From Rhodospirillaceae bacterium (GTDB lineage Bacteria; Pseudomonadota; Alphaproteobacteria; Rhodospirillales; Casp-alpha2): 64,000 bases of DNA. The translations under genes were made by a program, and so were the position numbers. Every line of letters starts with the position of its first letter. Positions within the stretch are counted from its first letter, which is position 1. The notes under the pieces were generated by a model, which saw only the letters and a program-made list of their open reading frames with translations, was not told the origin of the DNA and did no database searches. Where the stretch lies: contig JAERTE010000138.1 of assembly GCA_016845145.1 (NCBI GenBank), positions 29,511-93,510 on the forward strand, in the 5' to 3' direction. Below are positions 53,396-62,458 of the stretch, one piece after another.

Positions 53396-53506
53396 GGGAG
53401 TTCTCTCTGCTGAGGGGTTTCGAGTGAATGAGCTAGATTTGCTCAGACTCTTACCCTTCCAGGCAGGTTCCGCCAAGCTTCATTTTGCAGTGCAGCAACG
53501 CTCGCA

Positions 53507-56044
53507 TTAATCGTTCGGGGGCTCTCCCAGGTAATCTCCGAGGCACTCGCGCAACCGCTCGGCCAGCGCGGTCAACTCAAACGGCTTGGCGATCATCTGC
53601 ATGTCGCTGTCGATCAGGCTCTTGTCGGCGAAATGATCGGCGCTGTACCCCGATGTGAACAGCACCGGAACGTCTGGGCGGCGCTTTTTGATTTCGCGCA
53701 CGGCCTCCGGTCCTGTCATACCACCGGACAGGAAGACATCGGAGAAGACGAGGTCGAAGGTCAGTTCGCTGTCACCGATCTCAACGGCTTCGGCCCCTGT
53801 CGTTGCCTCCAATATGTGGTAACCCAATTGTTCCAGCATACCGATCGTAACCGCGCGCACTTCCGCATCGTCTTCGATCACAAGAATACATTCGCCGGCG
53901 GCGGACTTGATGGGGGTTGCCGCTTGCGGAGACTTCGATGCATTCGCCGTTTCCGTTTCCACAGCCGGCAAATATAAGCGCACGGTGGTGCCCTCGCCGG
54001 GTTCGCTGTAGATACGCATCTGTCCACCGGATTGCTTAGTGAATCCGTACACCATGCTCAGTCCGAGCCCGCTGCCTTGGCCGGTCTCCTTGGTCGAGAA
54101 AAACGGCTCTACCGCGCGCTCCAGGATGTCCGGTGTCATGCCCGTACCCATGTCGCTGACGGCGATCATGACATAACTGCCGGGGGTAAGGTCTTCGAAC
54201 TGTCGGGTGTAGAGGCGATCGAGTACGACATTGTCGGTCTCGAGGCGCAACTTGCCACTTCCGGCCATGGCATCGCGCGCGTTGATGGCGAGATTGATCA
54301 ACGCATTCTCCAGCTGGCCTGGATCAATATCCATGGGCCACAGGTCATCGCTGAACCGGGTTTCCACTTCGATGTCGATGCCCAGGGTACGCCTGAGCAG
54401 ATCTGTAAGGCCGTCGATTAACACGTTGGCGTCCGTGATTTCTGAAACCAATGCCTGGCGCCGGCCAAATGCCAGTAGGCGCTGTGTCAACTCACCGCCT
54501 CGCCGGGCAGCGCGAAGCGCCGCGCCAAGCAATTTCTGTTCGCGCTCGCTGCTGGAGCGCTCCTCCAGCAAATTGAGACTGCCGACCATGATAGCCAGCA
54601 GATTATTGAAGTCGTGCGCCACGCCGCCCGTAAGCTGACCGATGGCTTCCATTTTTTGTGCCTGGTGCAACTGTGCCGCCGCCAAACCGCGCTCGGTTAT
54701 GTCGCTGGCGGCGATGAAGAAGCCAGTAACCGTACCGTCTTCAATTATGTTGGGCGTAAACGTCACTTCCAGAACGCGGGCTCCCCGGTAACCCGGCAGC
54801 GGTGTGCCGCCCAGGTAGGGAATGCGGGCTTCGAAACGTGCGGGCTCGCCCGACAGCACGGCATTCACCTCTTGGACGTGTCCGACGACGACGTGATCTT
54901 GCAGTAGTTCGCCGACGCGCTTGCCGCGAACCGCTGCTTGCGGGAGTTGCAACCAGTCTTCGAACGTTTGATTGATGAGTTGATAGCGTCCGTCTTGACC
55001 CACAAAGGCGAGCAATAGCGGCACAGTGTCGACGACCCGTTGCAGTTCCTGGGCGCGTTGCTTCATTTCGGTGATATCGGTGACGACGCTGACGATGGAT
55101 CCATCGGGGGTGGCGTCGTCGCGGATCAACAGCCAACGCCCGCTCCGGTTGACTTCGATAGGGTCGCCCGACCCTCGGTGCTCGGCAACGCGTCGCGCGA
55201 TCCATTTTTCCCGCACATCGGCAGCCGGCGGGTCATCCATAGTATCAAAAATGCCGCGTAGAAAATCGGCATAATAAGTACCTCGCACCAGACGCACGGC
55301 GGCGGCTCCGGCTTGGTCGCGGTAGCGCTGGTTGCACAGCACGAAGCGGTCTTCAGCGTCCCAGAACGCAATGCCGTCGGTGACGTGTTCCATGGCGTCG
55401 AGGAAGCGCAGTGTCGATTCAACCGCCTCTTCGCGGGCGCGGACCTCCGCCGTGATATCGGTGCCGGTACCCCGATAGCCGGTGAAATTACCATCATCGT
55501 CGAATTTCGGTATGCCGCTTAGCCGAAGCCAAAGTGCGCCGCCGTCAGCACCTTGTTCCAAGTAGGTAAAATCTCGGAACGCCTGTTGGCGTTTGAGATT
55601 GATTAAGTGTGCGCGCCATTCCGGACTATCGGGCTCGGCTTCGGCAGCAAGGTCCTGACGCCTGCCGAGGAAGGTCTCAGGTGTCAGGTTTGAGAGTTCG
55701 TAAAACCGGTCTGAGGCATAGACGAAGCATAGATCGGCATCCATTTCCCACAGCCAGTCCGATGCCGCATCGGAAAAATCCTGCAACCGCTCCGCGCTGT
55801 GCCGCGCGGCTTGCATGCTCGTGGCCAGGCCGCGAATGAGCGTTAGCTCTGCTATGGTGCTGGCGCCGACGCCGGCGGCAAGTGCTGTCACGGCAATCAG
55901 CACGGCGAATGACAGGTTCAGCGGATTGGTTACGAAGAACACCGTGACCGCGGCGATCCAAAGCGCCAAGGCCAGCAAAAATCGGCCGCGCGCGTGGCGC
56001 AATTGCCTTTCATCAGGCAGCGAGGTTGTAAGGTGTTCCGACAC
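53507..56044 (-). CDS. Membrane hybrid histidine kinase with three PAS domains
   Basis: 845 residues. Two helices (about residues 22-40 and 43-62) anchor it. PAS domains follow at about 86-200, 208-325 and 335-452. The phosphoacceptor domain has His477 in GGVAHDFNNLLA, then an HATPase domain (NLAINARDAM; GQGSGLGLSM), and a C-terminal receiver (719-835) with Asp769 in VFSDVFLSGG and Lys in MIAKPFELT. The signal is unknown. It is divergent from an OmpR-type regulator, a likely partner, but hybrid kinases of this HDFNN type often act through single-domain regulators. Confidence 0.92.
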   Translation of the reverse strand: MSEHLTTSLPDERQLRHARGRFLLALALWIAAVTVFFVTNPLNLSFAVLIAVTALAAGVGASTIAELTLIRGLATSMQAARHSAERLQDFSDAASDWLWEMDADLCFVYASDRFYELSNLTPETFLGRRQDLAAEAEPDSPEWRAHLINLKRQQAFRDFTYLEQGADGGALWLRLSGIPKFDDDGNFTGYRGTGTDITAEVRAREEAVESTLRFLDAMEHVTDGIAFWDAEDRFVLCNQRYRDQAGAAAVRLVRGTYYADFLRGIFDTMDDPPAADVREKWIARRVAEHRGSGDPIEVNRSGRWLLIRDDATPDGSIVSVVTDITEMKQRAQELQRVVDTVPLLLAFVGQDGRYQLINQTFEDWLQLPQAAVRGKRVGELLQDHVVVGHVQEVNAVLSGEPARFEARIPYLGGTPLPGYRGARVLEVTFTPNIIEDGTVTGFFIAASDITERGLAAAQLHQAQKMEAIGQLTGGVAHDFNNLLAIMVGSLNLLEERSSSEREQKLLGAALRAARRGGELTQRLLAFGRRQALVSEITDANVLIDGLTDLLRRTLGIDIEVETRFSDDLWPMDIDPGQLENALINLAINARDAMAGSGKLRLETDNVVLDRLYTRQFEDLTPGSYVMIAVSDMGTGMTPDILERAVEPFFSTKETGQGSGLGLSMVYGFTKQSGGQMRIYSEPGEGTTVRLYLPAVETETANASKSPQAATPIKSAAGECILVIEDDAEVRAVTIGMLEQLGYHILEATTGAEAVEIGDSELTFDLVFSDVFLSGGMTGPEAVREIKKRRPDVPVLFTSGYSADHFADKSLIDSDMQMIAKPFELTALAERLRECLGDYLGEPPND

Positions 56045-56061
56045 GGTGGTATTTTAACCGG

Positions 56062-56083
56062 GGTTGGCACATAAATACCAACC
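56062..56083. promoter_or_regulatory. Dyad between divergent kinase and regulator genes
   Basis: GGTTGG at 56062-56067 and CCAACC at 56078-56083 form a 6-bp inverted repeat with a 10-base spacer between the two starts. It could be the site of the OmpR-type regulator, but no second copy is seen. Confidence 0.3.
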
Positions 56084-56147
56084 TTGGCGTCAATCAGGAA
56101 TTTGCGCCATTATAAAATAATCAAGTTTCCGGGGGGAGGCTGGCCTT

Positions 56148-56882
56148 ATGGCCGATGAAGCACGAGTTCTAATTGTCGATGACGAGCCTGATATCCGCGA
56201 GATCGTCGGCTTGATGCTCGAAGATGCCGGCTACAAGGTATTTTCTCTGCCGTCCGGCGACGGGTTGGCCGATATGGTGCGGGACAACGATATCGATCTT
56301 GTCATATTGGATCTCGGTCTTCCAGGCGCTGATGGTCTGACTCTGACGCGCGAACTGAAAGCGCAGTCAAATGTCGGCGTGGTGATCTTATCTGGGCGCG
56401 CAGAAACGACGGAAAAGATTATCGGCCTCGAGGTCGGCGCCGATGACTACCTTTCCAAGCCATTTGAGCCGCGCGAACTGTTGGCCCGGGTGCGTAGTGT
56501 GCTCCGCCGACTGGCTGCGGTGCCGGTTGCCGAAGACCCGCAGCCGGAGGTGACACCTGAAACTCAAAGCTATTCATTTCGCGATTGGCGGTTTGATGTG
56601 CTGAGTCGCACTCTGACGGACCCGGAAGGCGGCATGGTTACGCTTTCGAGCGGCGAGTTCAATTTGTTGAAGGCATTGGTTGAGCATCCCAACCGCGTGC
56701 TGAGCCGCGATCAGTTGCTGGACTTCACCCATGGTATGGACACGCCGGCGTTTGACCGCAGTGTCGATGTACAAGTGGTTCGCCTCAGAAAGAAAATCGA
56801 ACCCAATCCGCAAAAACCTGAGTTCATCAAAACTGTGCGCAATGCCGGCTATATTTTCGCCACCAAGGTGGAGCGCACTTGA
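56148..56882 (+). CDS. OmpR/PhoB-family response regulator
   Basis: 244 residues preceded by GGGGGGAGG. The receiver has the acidic pair in LIVDDEPDIRE, Asp55 in LVILDLGLPG, and Lys104 in DDYLSKPFEPRE. The C-terminal winged helix (about residues 140-240) has LSSGEFNLLKALVEHPNRVL, then RDQLLDFT and RSVDVQVVRLRKKIE. It should be a DNA-binding regulator phosphorylated by a partner kinase, perhaps the divergent hybrid kinase. Confidence 0.93.
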   Translation: MADEARVLIVDDEPDIREIVGLMLEDAGYKVFSLPSGDGLADMVRDNDIDLVILDLGLPGADGLTLTRELKAQSNVGVVILSGRAETTEKIIGLEVGADDYLSKPFEPRELLARVRSVLRRLAAVPVAEDPQPEVTPETQSYSFRDWRFDVLSRTLTDPEGGMVTLSSGEFNLLKALVEHPNRVLSRDQLLDFTHGMDTPAFDRSVDVQVVRLRKKIEPNPQKPEFIKTVRNAGYIFATKVERT

Positions 56883-56892
56883 GCGTGCGTCG

Positions 56893-57786
56893 TTATTTCG
56901 TCGGTGTGCCTTCGCCTATCAGCCAATCGATAAACCGCCGGGTACCGTGGCCAACGCGGCGGTTTTTGGGCCAAAGCACGTAATAGCCGAGATCGCGAAT
57001 CAAGGGGCGCTCGAACGGTCGCACCAGTGAACCCGCGCTGAACGCATCGTCCAACAGATGGACTTGGCCCATGGCAATACCAATGCCCTCGATCGCGGCT
57101 TGGTAAGCCAACAACGAACTTTCAAACAACTGATCACGTTTGTCGCCCGGTTTCTCCCAGCCGACGGATTGCAACCAGTCCGACCAATCACGTTTGCGAT
57201 AACGCGTCTGCAGGATAGGCGCGCGGGCAAGATCGGTGCTGGTTTTCATGCCGCCGAGATGTGCGACCAGGCGTGGGCTGCAAACGGGTTCGATGGCATC
57301 GGGGAAGATTTTTTCCGATTCCATGCCATGCCAGTGGCCGTCACCGAATTGAATGGCGATATCGACATCGTCGCGCGAGAAATCAACCCGGCCTACACTG
57401 GTTTGCAGGCGTACATTACAATCGGGATGGGCGACCCCGAACCCGGCCAACCGTGGTAACAGCCAGCGCGCTGCAAACGTCGGATAAACCTGCACGCGGA
57501 TGGTTCGAGGATCATTGCCGGTGGCCAACTGCCGGGTCGCTTGTTCGATGGTGTCGAAGGCTGCGCCAACATCACGGTGATAGCGGCGCCCGGCATCGGT
57601 CAGACGCACCCGACGGCCACGGCGCTCGAACAGATGGACGCCAAGTGCGTTCTCCAACACCGCGACCTGGCGGCTGACAGCCGCTTGACTGACGCCAAGG
57701 CTTTCCGCCGCGGCTGTGAAGCTACCCAATCCGGCGGCAATTGAGAACGTGTGCAGCGGGTTGAGAGGTGGAAGTGGGTGGGACAT
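56893..57786 (-). CDS. LysR-family regulator, GcvA-like
   Basis: 297 residues. The helix-turn-helix is in FTAAAESLGVSQAAVSRQVAVLE (residues about 22-44), with LFERRGRRVRLTDAGRRYHRDV after it and an effector domain (IRVQVYPTFAARWLLPRLAGF, then VDIAIQFGDGHWHGM). It is divergent from the acyl-CoA dehydrogenase operon and probably controls it. A different LysR of the same subtype lies at 15.7 kb. Confidence 0.9.
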   Translation of the reverse strand: MSHPLPPLNPLHTFSIAAGLGSFTAAAESLGVSQAAVSRQVAVLENALGVHLFERRGRRVRLTDAGRRYHRDVGAAFDTIEQATRQLATGNDPRTIRVQVYPTFAARWLLPRLAGFGVAHPDCNVRLQTSVGRVDFSRDDVDIAIQFGDGHWHGMESEKIFPDAIEPVCSPRLVAHLGGMKTSTDLARAPILQTRYRKRDWSDWLQSVGWEKPGDKRDQLFESSLLAYQAAIEGIGIAMGQVHLLDDAFSAGSLVRPFERPLIRDLGYYVLWPKNRRVGHGTRRFIDWLIGEGTPTK

Positions 57787-57797
57787 GCGTACTTATA

Positions 57798-57811
57798 ACA
57801 TATTATTATGT
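57798..57811. promoter_or_regulatory. Dyad between LysR and the acyl-CoA operon
   Basis: ACATA-TTAT-TATGT is a perfect 5-bp inverted repeat in a strongly AT-rich 118-base gap, close to the LysR start. Its A/T-rich interrupted form fits a LysR autoregulatory site. Confidence 0.4.
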
Positions 57812-57904
57812 ATTGATAACCATTGATCTGTGGAAAAGCTTTTATAAATGCGGATAATCAGGCGTTTGGTATCTTATTGCAGGTTATTTAGAGAACATAA
57901 AATT

Positions 57905-59059
57905 ATGATGAACTTCGATTTGAGTGAAGCGCAGAGGATGTTCCGCGATTCCGTCAAAGGTTTTGCCGAACGCCATTTGGCCGATGGCGCCCTGGCACGT
58001 GCGCATTCGGATGGTTTCCCCCACGACGTGGCTAAAATGCTGGCAGAGCAGGGCTTGTTGGGTATTACCATATCGGAAGACGCGGGCGGCATCGGCGGGA
58101 CGCTCATGGATGCGGTGATCGCGATTGAGACCGTCGCCGGCATTTGTCCGCGTAGCGCCGATGTGATTCAGGCCGGGAATTTCGGCGCCATCCGTACGCT
58201 TGCCGAATATGCCACGGACGACCAGCGCAAACGCTTTCTGGCGCCGCTTCTGGCAGGCGAGAAATTGATCACGGTTGGGATGACGGAACCCGAAGCCGGT
58301 TCCGCCGTGACCGATCTGGTGACATCCGCGACGCCCGATGGCGACGGTTACCGGATCAACGGTACCAAGGTATTCGGCACGCACAGCGCCCTGGCCGACT
58401 ATGTGCTGGTCTATGTGCGCTTCGGTCCCGGCGTCGGCGGCATCGGTTCGGTGGTCATTGAGAAGGGTATGGAAGGATTTAGCCATGGCCAGCCGGTGCG
58501 CTACCTCGGTGGCGAGGAGTGGGCACAGCTTTATTTCGAAGATGTTTATGTCGGCCCGGAGAACGTCATCCTCGGCGAGGGCGGATTCAAGAAACAGATC
58601 GCCGGCTTCAACGTTGAGCGCATCGGCAATTCGACGCGCTCCCTGGCGCTTGGGCAATTGGCCTTCGATATCGCCCGCGACCACGCGCTTGAACGCAAGC
58701 AGTTTGGTCGGCCTTTGTGCGAGTTCCAGGGCTTGCAATGGAAGTTCGCGGAGTTGAAGGTGCAATTGGATTCAGCGCGATTGCTGTTATACCGAGCCGC
58801 ATCTAACGCTGATGACGGCTTGCCGTCCGCCGAGGAAACCACGATGGCCAAATACGCCTGTAACACAGCTGGGTTTGCCGCCGCCAACGAGGCCATGCAG
58901 GTCTTGGGCGCTGCCGGCTACAGCCAAGATAGTATGGTCGAGTATTGCTTCCGCCGCACGCGCGGCTGGCAGATTGCCGGGGGCTCGCTTGAGATTTTGA
59001 AAAACCGCCTGGCCGAGATCGTGTTTGATCGGCGCTTTCCGCAACGGCCCCCGAAATGA
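57905..59059 (+). CDS. Acyl-CoA dehydrogenase-family protein
   Basis: 384 residues from the ATG at 57905 (a second ATG follows directly); the frame to 57848 adds an unlikely basic leader. Fold signatures are DLSEAQRMFRDSVKGFAERH, TVGMTEPEAGSAVTDL and NVERIGNSTRSLALGQLAFD. In place of the YEGT that carries the catalytic Glu in medium-chain enzymes there is QIAGGSLEILKN, so the base must be elsewhere or the reaction differs. It overlaps the CoA synthetase gene by four bases. Confidence 0.88.
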   Translation: MMNFDLSEAQRMFRDSVKGFAERHLADGALARAHSDGFPHDVAKMLAEQGLLGITISEDAGGIGGTLMDAVIAIETVAGICPRSADVIQAGNFGAIRTLAEYATDDQRKRFLAPLLAGEKLITVGMTEPEAGSAVTDLVTSATPDGDGYRINGTKVFGTHSALADYVLVYVRFGPGVGGIGSVVIEKGMEGFSHGQPVRYLGGEEWAQLYFEDVYVGPENVILGEGGFKKQIAGFNVERIGNSTRSLALGQLAFDIARDHALERKQFGRPLCEFQGLQWKFAELKVQLDSARLLLYRAASNADDGLPSAEETTMAKYACNTAGFAAANEAMQVLGAAGYSQDSMVEYCFRRTRGWQIAGGSLEILKNRLAEIVFDRRFPQRPPK

Positions 59060-61155
59060 CCGAGGGTTCCTTCGCCGACGCGCTGCTGCGCCCCGAGGCC
59101 GTTGCGATCTACGGCGCATCGGGCGATCCGAACAAAAACACCGGTCGTCCACAGCGTTTCTTGAACACCCACGGCTATACGGGCCGCGTCGTGCCGATCA
59201 ATCCGAACCGCGCCGAAGTGCAGGGCGAAATAGCCTATGCCAAGCTCACCGACGCGCCTGCGGGCGTCGAGCACGCCTTGATCATGGTGCCGAAGGCTGC
59301 CGTTCTGGCCGCTGTCGAGGACTGCGCCGCCGCCGGTGTGCGAGTCGCGTCCATCTATACGGATGGGTTTGCCGAGACCGGTGCGGAAGGAGTGGCCGAG
59401 CAGGAAAAAATCGTTTCCGCTGCCCGCGCACACGGCATGCGTATCATTGGCCCCAACTCCATGGGCATCATCGACCTCAACACACCGATGCCGCTTTCCA
59501 TCAATGCCATTCTGGAAATGGACCATTTGCCCGCCGGACGTCTGGGCGTGATCTCGCAAAGCGGCTCGCTTCTGGGTGCGCTGATGTCGCGCGGGGCTGC
59601 GCGTGGCATGGGCTTTTCGTCGCTGCTTTCCATCGGCAACGAGGCCGATTTGGGCGTCGGTGAATTGATGGACGTGCTGGTCGATGAAGATAATACCGAT
59701 GCCATCTTGTTGTTTCTGGAAGGCATTCGCGACGCCGAGGCGCTGGGCCGCGCCGCGCGGCGGGCCCATGCAGCGGGCAAGCCGGTGGTTGTGTACAAGC
59801 TGGGGCGTTCCGACGTGGGGCGCGAACTGGCGGTTTCGCATTCGGGCGCCGTGGCCGGGCCGGATGCGGCTATCGACGCGCTGCTCAAACACCACGGCAT
59901 CATGCGCGTCGATATGATGGAGGCCCTGCTTGAACTGCCGGGGTTGGCCCTAGGATCAACGTGGGGCGTGAAACCAACGAGCGGCAACCGCGTCGCCGTG
60001 GTGACCACCACCGGCGGCGGGGCTGCGATGGTGGTGGACCGGTTGGGCGCGGCGGGCCTTGATTTGGTGCCGGCGCCCGATAGCCTGCACGCGATGTTCG
60101 CCGATTTCGGGCTCAGCTTAGGCAGCGGACGGCTGATCGACCTGACCATGGCGGGGACCCGTGATGGGGTGTACGGCGGCGCGCTGGAGATTTTGCTCAA
60201 CGACGATGGCATTGATGCGGTGGTGGCCGTGGTTGGGTCATCCGGGCAGTTTCACCCCGAGCTCGCGGTAGCGCCAATTGTCGATGCGCCCAAAACCGGC
60301 AAGCCGCTGGCGGCCTTCATCGCGCCCGACGCACCGGAATCGCTGGCGCGATTGGCGGCGGGTGGGGTAGCTGCATTCCGGACACCAGAAGCTTGTGCCG
60401 ACGCGGTGCGTGCATTGCTGCAGCATCAAGCGCCCGTACCGCAACCTGAGACCGCATCGCCTAACATCAATGTCGGTGACAACGCCGGAGAAACATTGGG
60501 AGAAACACTGGATGAGGCCATGTCGCGCCAAGTCATGGTGGACCTGGGTATCGCGGTTTCCACGCCGGTGGTGATCAGCGGCCCGGACGCGGATGTCCCA
60601 TCGGATATCTCGTACCCGGTTGCGGCCAAGGTGGTGTCAGCCGACTTGCCGCATAAAACCGAGGCCGGTGCCGTAGCGCTGGGCGTGAAAAGCGAAGCTG
60701 AACTGAAGCCCGCGATGGCGGCCATCTGGCAATCGGCGGCGGCCTATGCGCCGGCGGCGAAGCTCGAAGGTATTTTGGTCGAGCCGATGATTGATGCCTT
60801 GGCGGAAGTGCTGTTGGGCTACCGGCTGGATGCTGAGGCGGGGCCCGTGGTGGTGCTGGGCATGGGCGGCGTATTGACCGAGATTTACGAGGATGCCGCC
60901 GTGCGTCCCGCACCCGTCGATGATGCCGGCGCGCGCGCCATGATCGAAGAGGTCAAGGGCTTGGCCGTGATCAGCGGATATCGAAACCTGCCCTTGGGCG
61001 ACGTGGATGCGCTGGTGGCAGCAGTCGTGGCGATGTCGCACTTGGCAAACATCGCCTCGCCACGCGTGATCGAGGCGGAAATCAATCCGTTGATGGTGCG
61101 GGCCGAAGGCGAGGGCGTGATCGCGGTGGACGCATTGGTGCGCCTTGGCGCATAA
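59056..61155 (+). CDS. ADP-forming acyl-CoA synthetase, fused subunits
   Basis: 699 residues. The CoA-binding domain comes first (AVAIYGASGDPNKNTG), then the flavodoxin-like domains with the phosphohistidine loop LAVSHSGAVAGPDAA, and a C-terminal ATP-grasp domain of about 220 residues (PVAAKVVSADLPHKTEAGAV, then VVLGMGGVLTEIYED). It is the fused alpha-beta form that makes acyl-CoA from acid, CoA and ATP, or the reverse. Together with the coupled dehydrogenase it suggests activation and oxidation of an unknown carboxylic acid. Confidence 0.92.
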   Translation: MTEGSFADALLRPEAVAIYGASGDPNKNTGRPQRFLNTHGYTGRVVPINPNRAEVQGEIAYAKLTDAPAGVEHALIMVPKAAVLAAVEDCAAAGVRVASIYTDGFAETGAEGVAEQEKIVSAARAHGMRIIGPNSMGIIDLNTPMPLSINAILEMDHLPAGRLGVISQSGSLLGALMSRGAARGMGFSSLLSIGNEADLGVGELMDVLVDEDNTDAILLFLEGIRDAEALGRAARRAHAAGKPVVVYKLGRSDVGRELAVSHSGAVAGPDAAIDALLKHHGIMRVDMMEALLELPGLALGSTWGVKPTSGNRVAVVTTTGGGAAMVVDRLGAAGLDLVPAPDSLHAMFADFGLSLGSGRLIDLTMAGTRDGVYGGALEILLNDDGIDAVVAVVGSSGQFHPELAVAPIVDAPKTGKPLAAFIAPDAPESLARLAAGGVAAFRTPEACADAVRALLQHQAPVPQPETASPNINVGDNAGETLGETLDEAMSRQVMVDLGIAVSTPVVISGPDADVPSDISYPVAAKVVSADLPHKTEAGAVALGVKSEAELKPAMAAIWQSAAAYAPAAKLEGILVEPMIDALAEVLLGYRLDAEAGPVVVLGMGGVLTEIYEDAAVRPAPVDDAGARAMIEEVKGLAVISGYRNLPLGDVDALVAAVVAMSHLANIASPRVIEAEINPLMVRAEGEGVIAVDALVRLGA

Positions 61156-61180
61156 TCCGCGCCTATTAATAATGGGATAA

Positions 61181-62458
61181 ATGAAGATGACCGAACGGCG
61201 CGCGATTTTAGTGATTTGTGACGGGCTAAGGGCCGACCTGCTGCGCCCTGATTGGACCCCGAATCTTTGCCGGCTGATGGGGCAAGGTCGGCACTTTGCC
61301 AATCATCGCAGCGTTTTCCCGTCCACCACCCGGACCACATCGGCCTCAATCGCCACCGGTTGCCACCCGGCCAAGCATGGTCTGCAAGGCAACGCCGTGG
61401 CGCTGGACGAAGGGGCGGGCTTGGTGCCGTTGACCGCAGGTGCGCCGGATTTCCGAGAACGTCTGCGTAAAGCCACCGGTAAGACCCTGCAGGTGCCGAC
61501 GATTGCGGAACGGGTGAAGGATCACGGCGGCAATATCGTGTTTTCCAATGTTTCGCCGGGCGCGGCGTATTTCCAAGACCCCGACAGCCACGGACATGTC
61601 TATCACCGCAGTGGTTCCTTCGCCCCCGGCATGGTGGCGATTGAGGGCGCCGATCACCTCAACGTTTCCCATGATTTCGATGGCGATACGGCGATGACAA
61701 ACCGCTTCATCGACGAAGTGGTAAAAGGCCGCCAACCCCGCACGGCGCTCTTGTGGCAATGTGAGCCCGATCATTCCCAGCACGAATATCAATTGGGTGC
61801 ACCTGAGCATTTGGCCGCCGTTGCGGCGGCGGATGCCAATGCCGGGCGCGTTGCCGATGCGGTGGCTGAGTTGAACAGGGCTGGCGAGGATATCTTGTTG
61901 CTGATCGGCTCCGATCACGGACACGAAACGGTTGGCCGTATTGTCGATCTGGAGGCGGCGTTGATCGACGCGGGCTTCAAGGAGGGACCGGAGTCTCATG
62001 ATTGCGTCGTCGCCTCGCAGGGGTTGAGCGCCTACGTCTATCTGGCGGACAACGCGCGCGACAGATTGCCGGCCATTCTTGAGTGGTTGCCCGGAATTGA
62101 CGGTGTCGGCAGCGTACATGCCGGCGACGATCTGGCGAAGCTCGGCCAGCGTACGGACGGCGCATTGGCGATTGCCGTCGATGGCGCAAAATCCGACGCC
62201 GAAAACGAGTTCGGCATATCCGGCATCAGCGACGCTTTTTTTAATCGCTTCAGCACGGAAACAGCGCCTGGAAACGGCCAACACGGCGGCCTCGGCGTCA
62301 ACGAGCAGAACCCGTTCTTGATTGCCATCGGCGGTGGATTTGCCGCTGGAACCGAGCACCAAAACCCGACGTCAGCCGTTGATGTGGCGCCGACGGTTCT
62401 GGCCCACTTAGGTCTGTCGGCGGACGGCATGGACGGCAGCGCTCTGCAATCCACATGA
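61181..62458 (+). CDS. Alkaline-phosphatase-superfamily hydrolase
   Basis: 425 residues; an ATG six bases later is also possible. The metal and nucleophile set of the superfamily is visible: Asp in LVICDGLRADLL, Thr in SVFPSTTRTTSASIATGCHP, Asp and His in QCEPDHSQHEYQLG, Asp-His in IGSDHGHETVG, and His in GNGQHGGLG. It is closest to the phosphodiesterase/nucleotide pyrophosphatase and phosphonoacetate hydrolase branch. It lacks a signal peptide, so it acts in the cytoplasm. It is followed by, and overlaps, a transporter gene, so it probably acts on an imported compound. Confidence 0.87.
   Translation: MKMTERRAILVICDGLRADLLRPDWTPNLCRLMGQGRHFANHRSVFPSTTRTTSASIATGCHPAKHGLQGNAVALDEGAGLVPLTAGAPDFRERLRKATGKTLQVPTIAERVKDHGGNIVFSNVSPGAAYFQDPDSHGHVYHRSGSFAPGMVAIEGADHLNVSHDFDGDTAMTNRFIDEVVKGRQPRTALLWQCEPDHSQHEYQLGAPEHLAAVAAADANAGRVADAVAELNRAGEDILLLIGSDHGHETVGRIVDLEAALIDAGFKEGPESHDCVVASQGLSAYVYLADNARDRLPAILEWLPGIDGVGSVHAGDDLAKLGQRTDGALAIAVDGAKSDAENEFGISGISDAFFNRFSTETAPGNGQHGGLGVNEQNPFLIAIGGGFAAGTEHQNPTSAVDVAPTVLAHLGLSADGMDGSALQST

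Noticed and set aside
58918..59895. A 325-codon minus-strand open frame
   Set aside because: It runs antisense across the end of the dehydrogenase and the start of the CoA synthetase, both of which have clear motifs.
61346..62362. A 338-codon minus-strand open frame
   Set aside because: It is antisense to the AP-superfamily hydrolase, which has its full metal-binding set; no motif supports the shadow.
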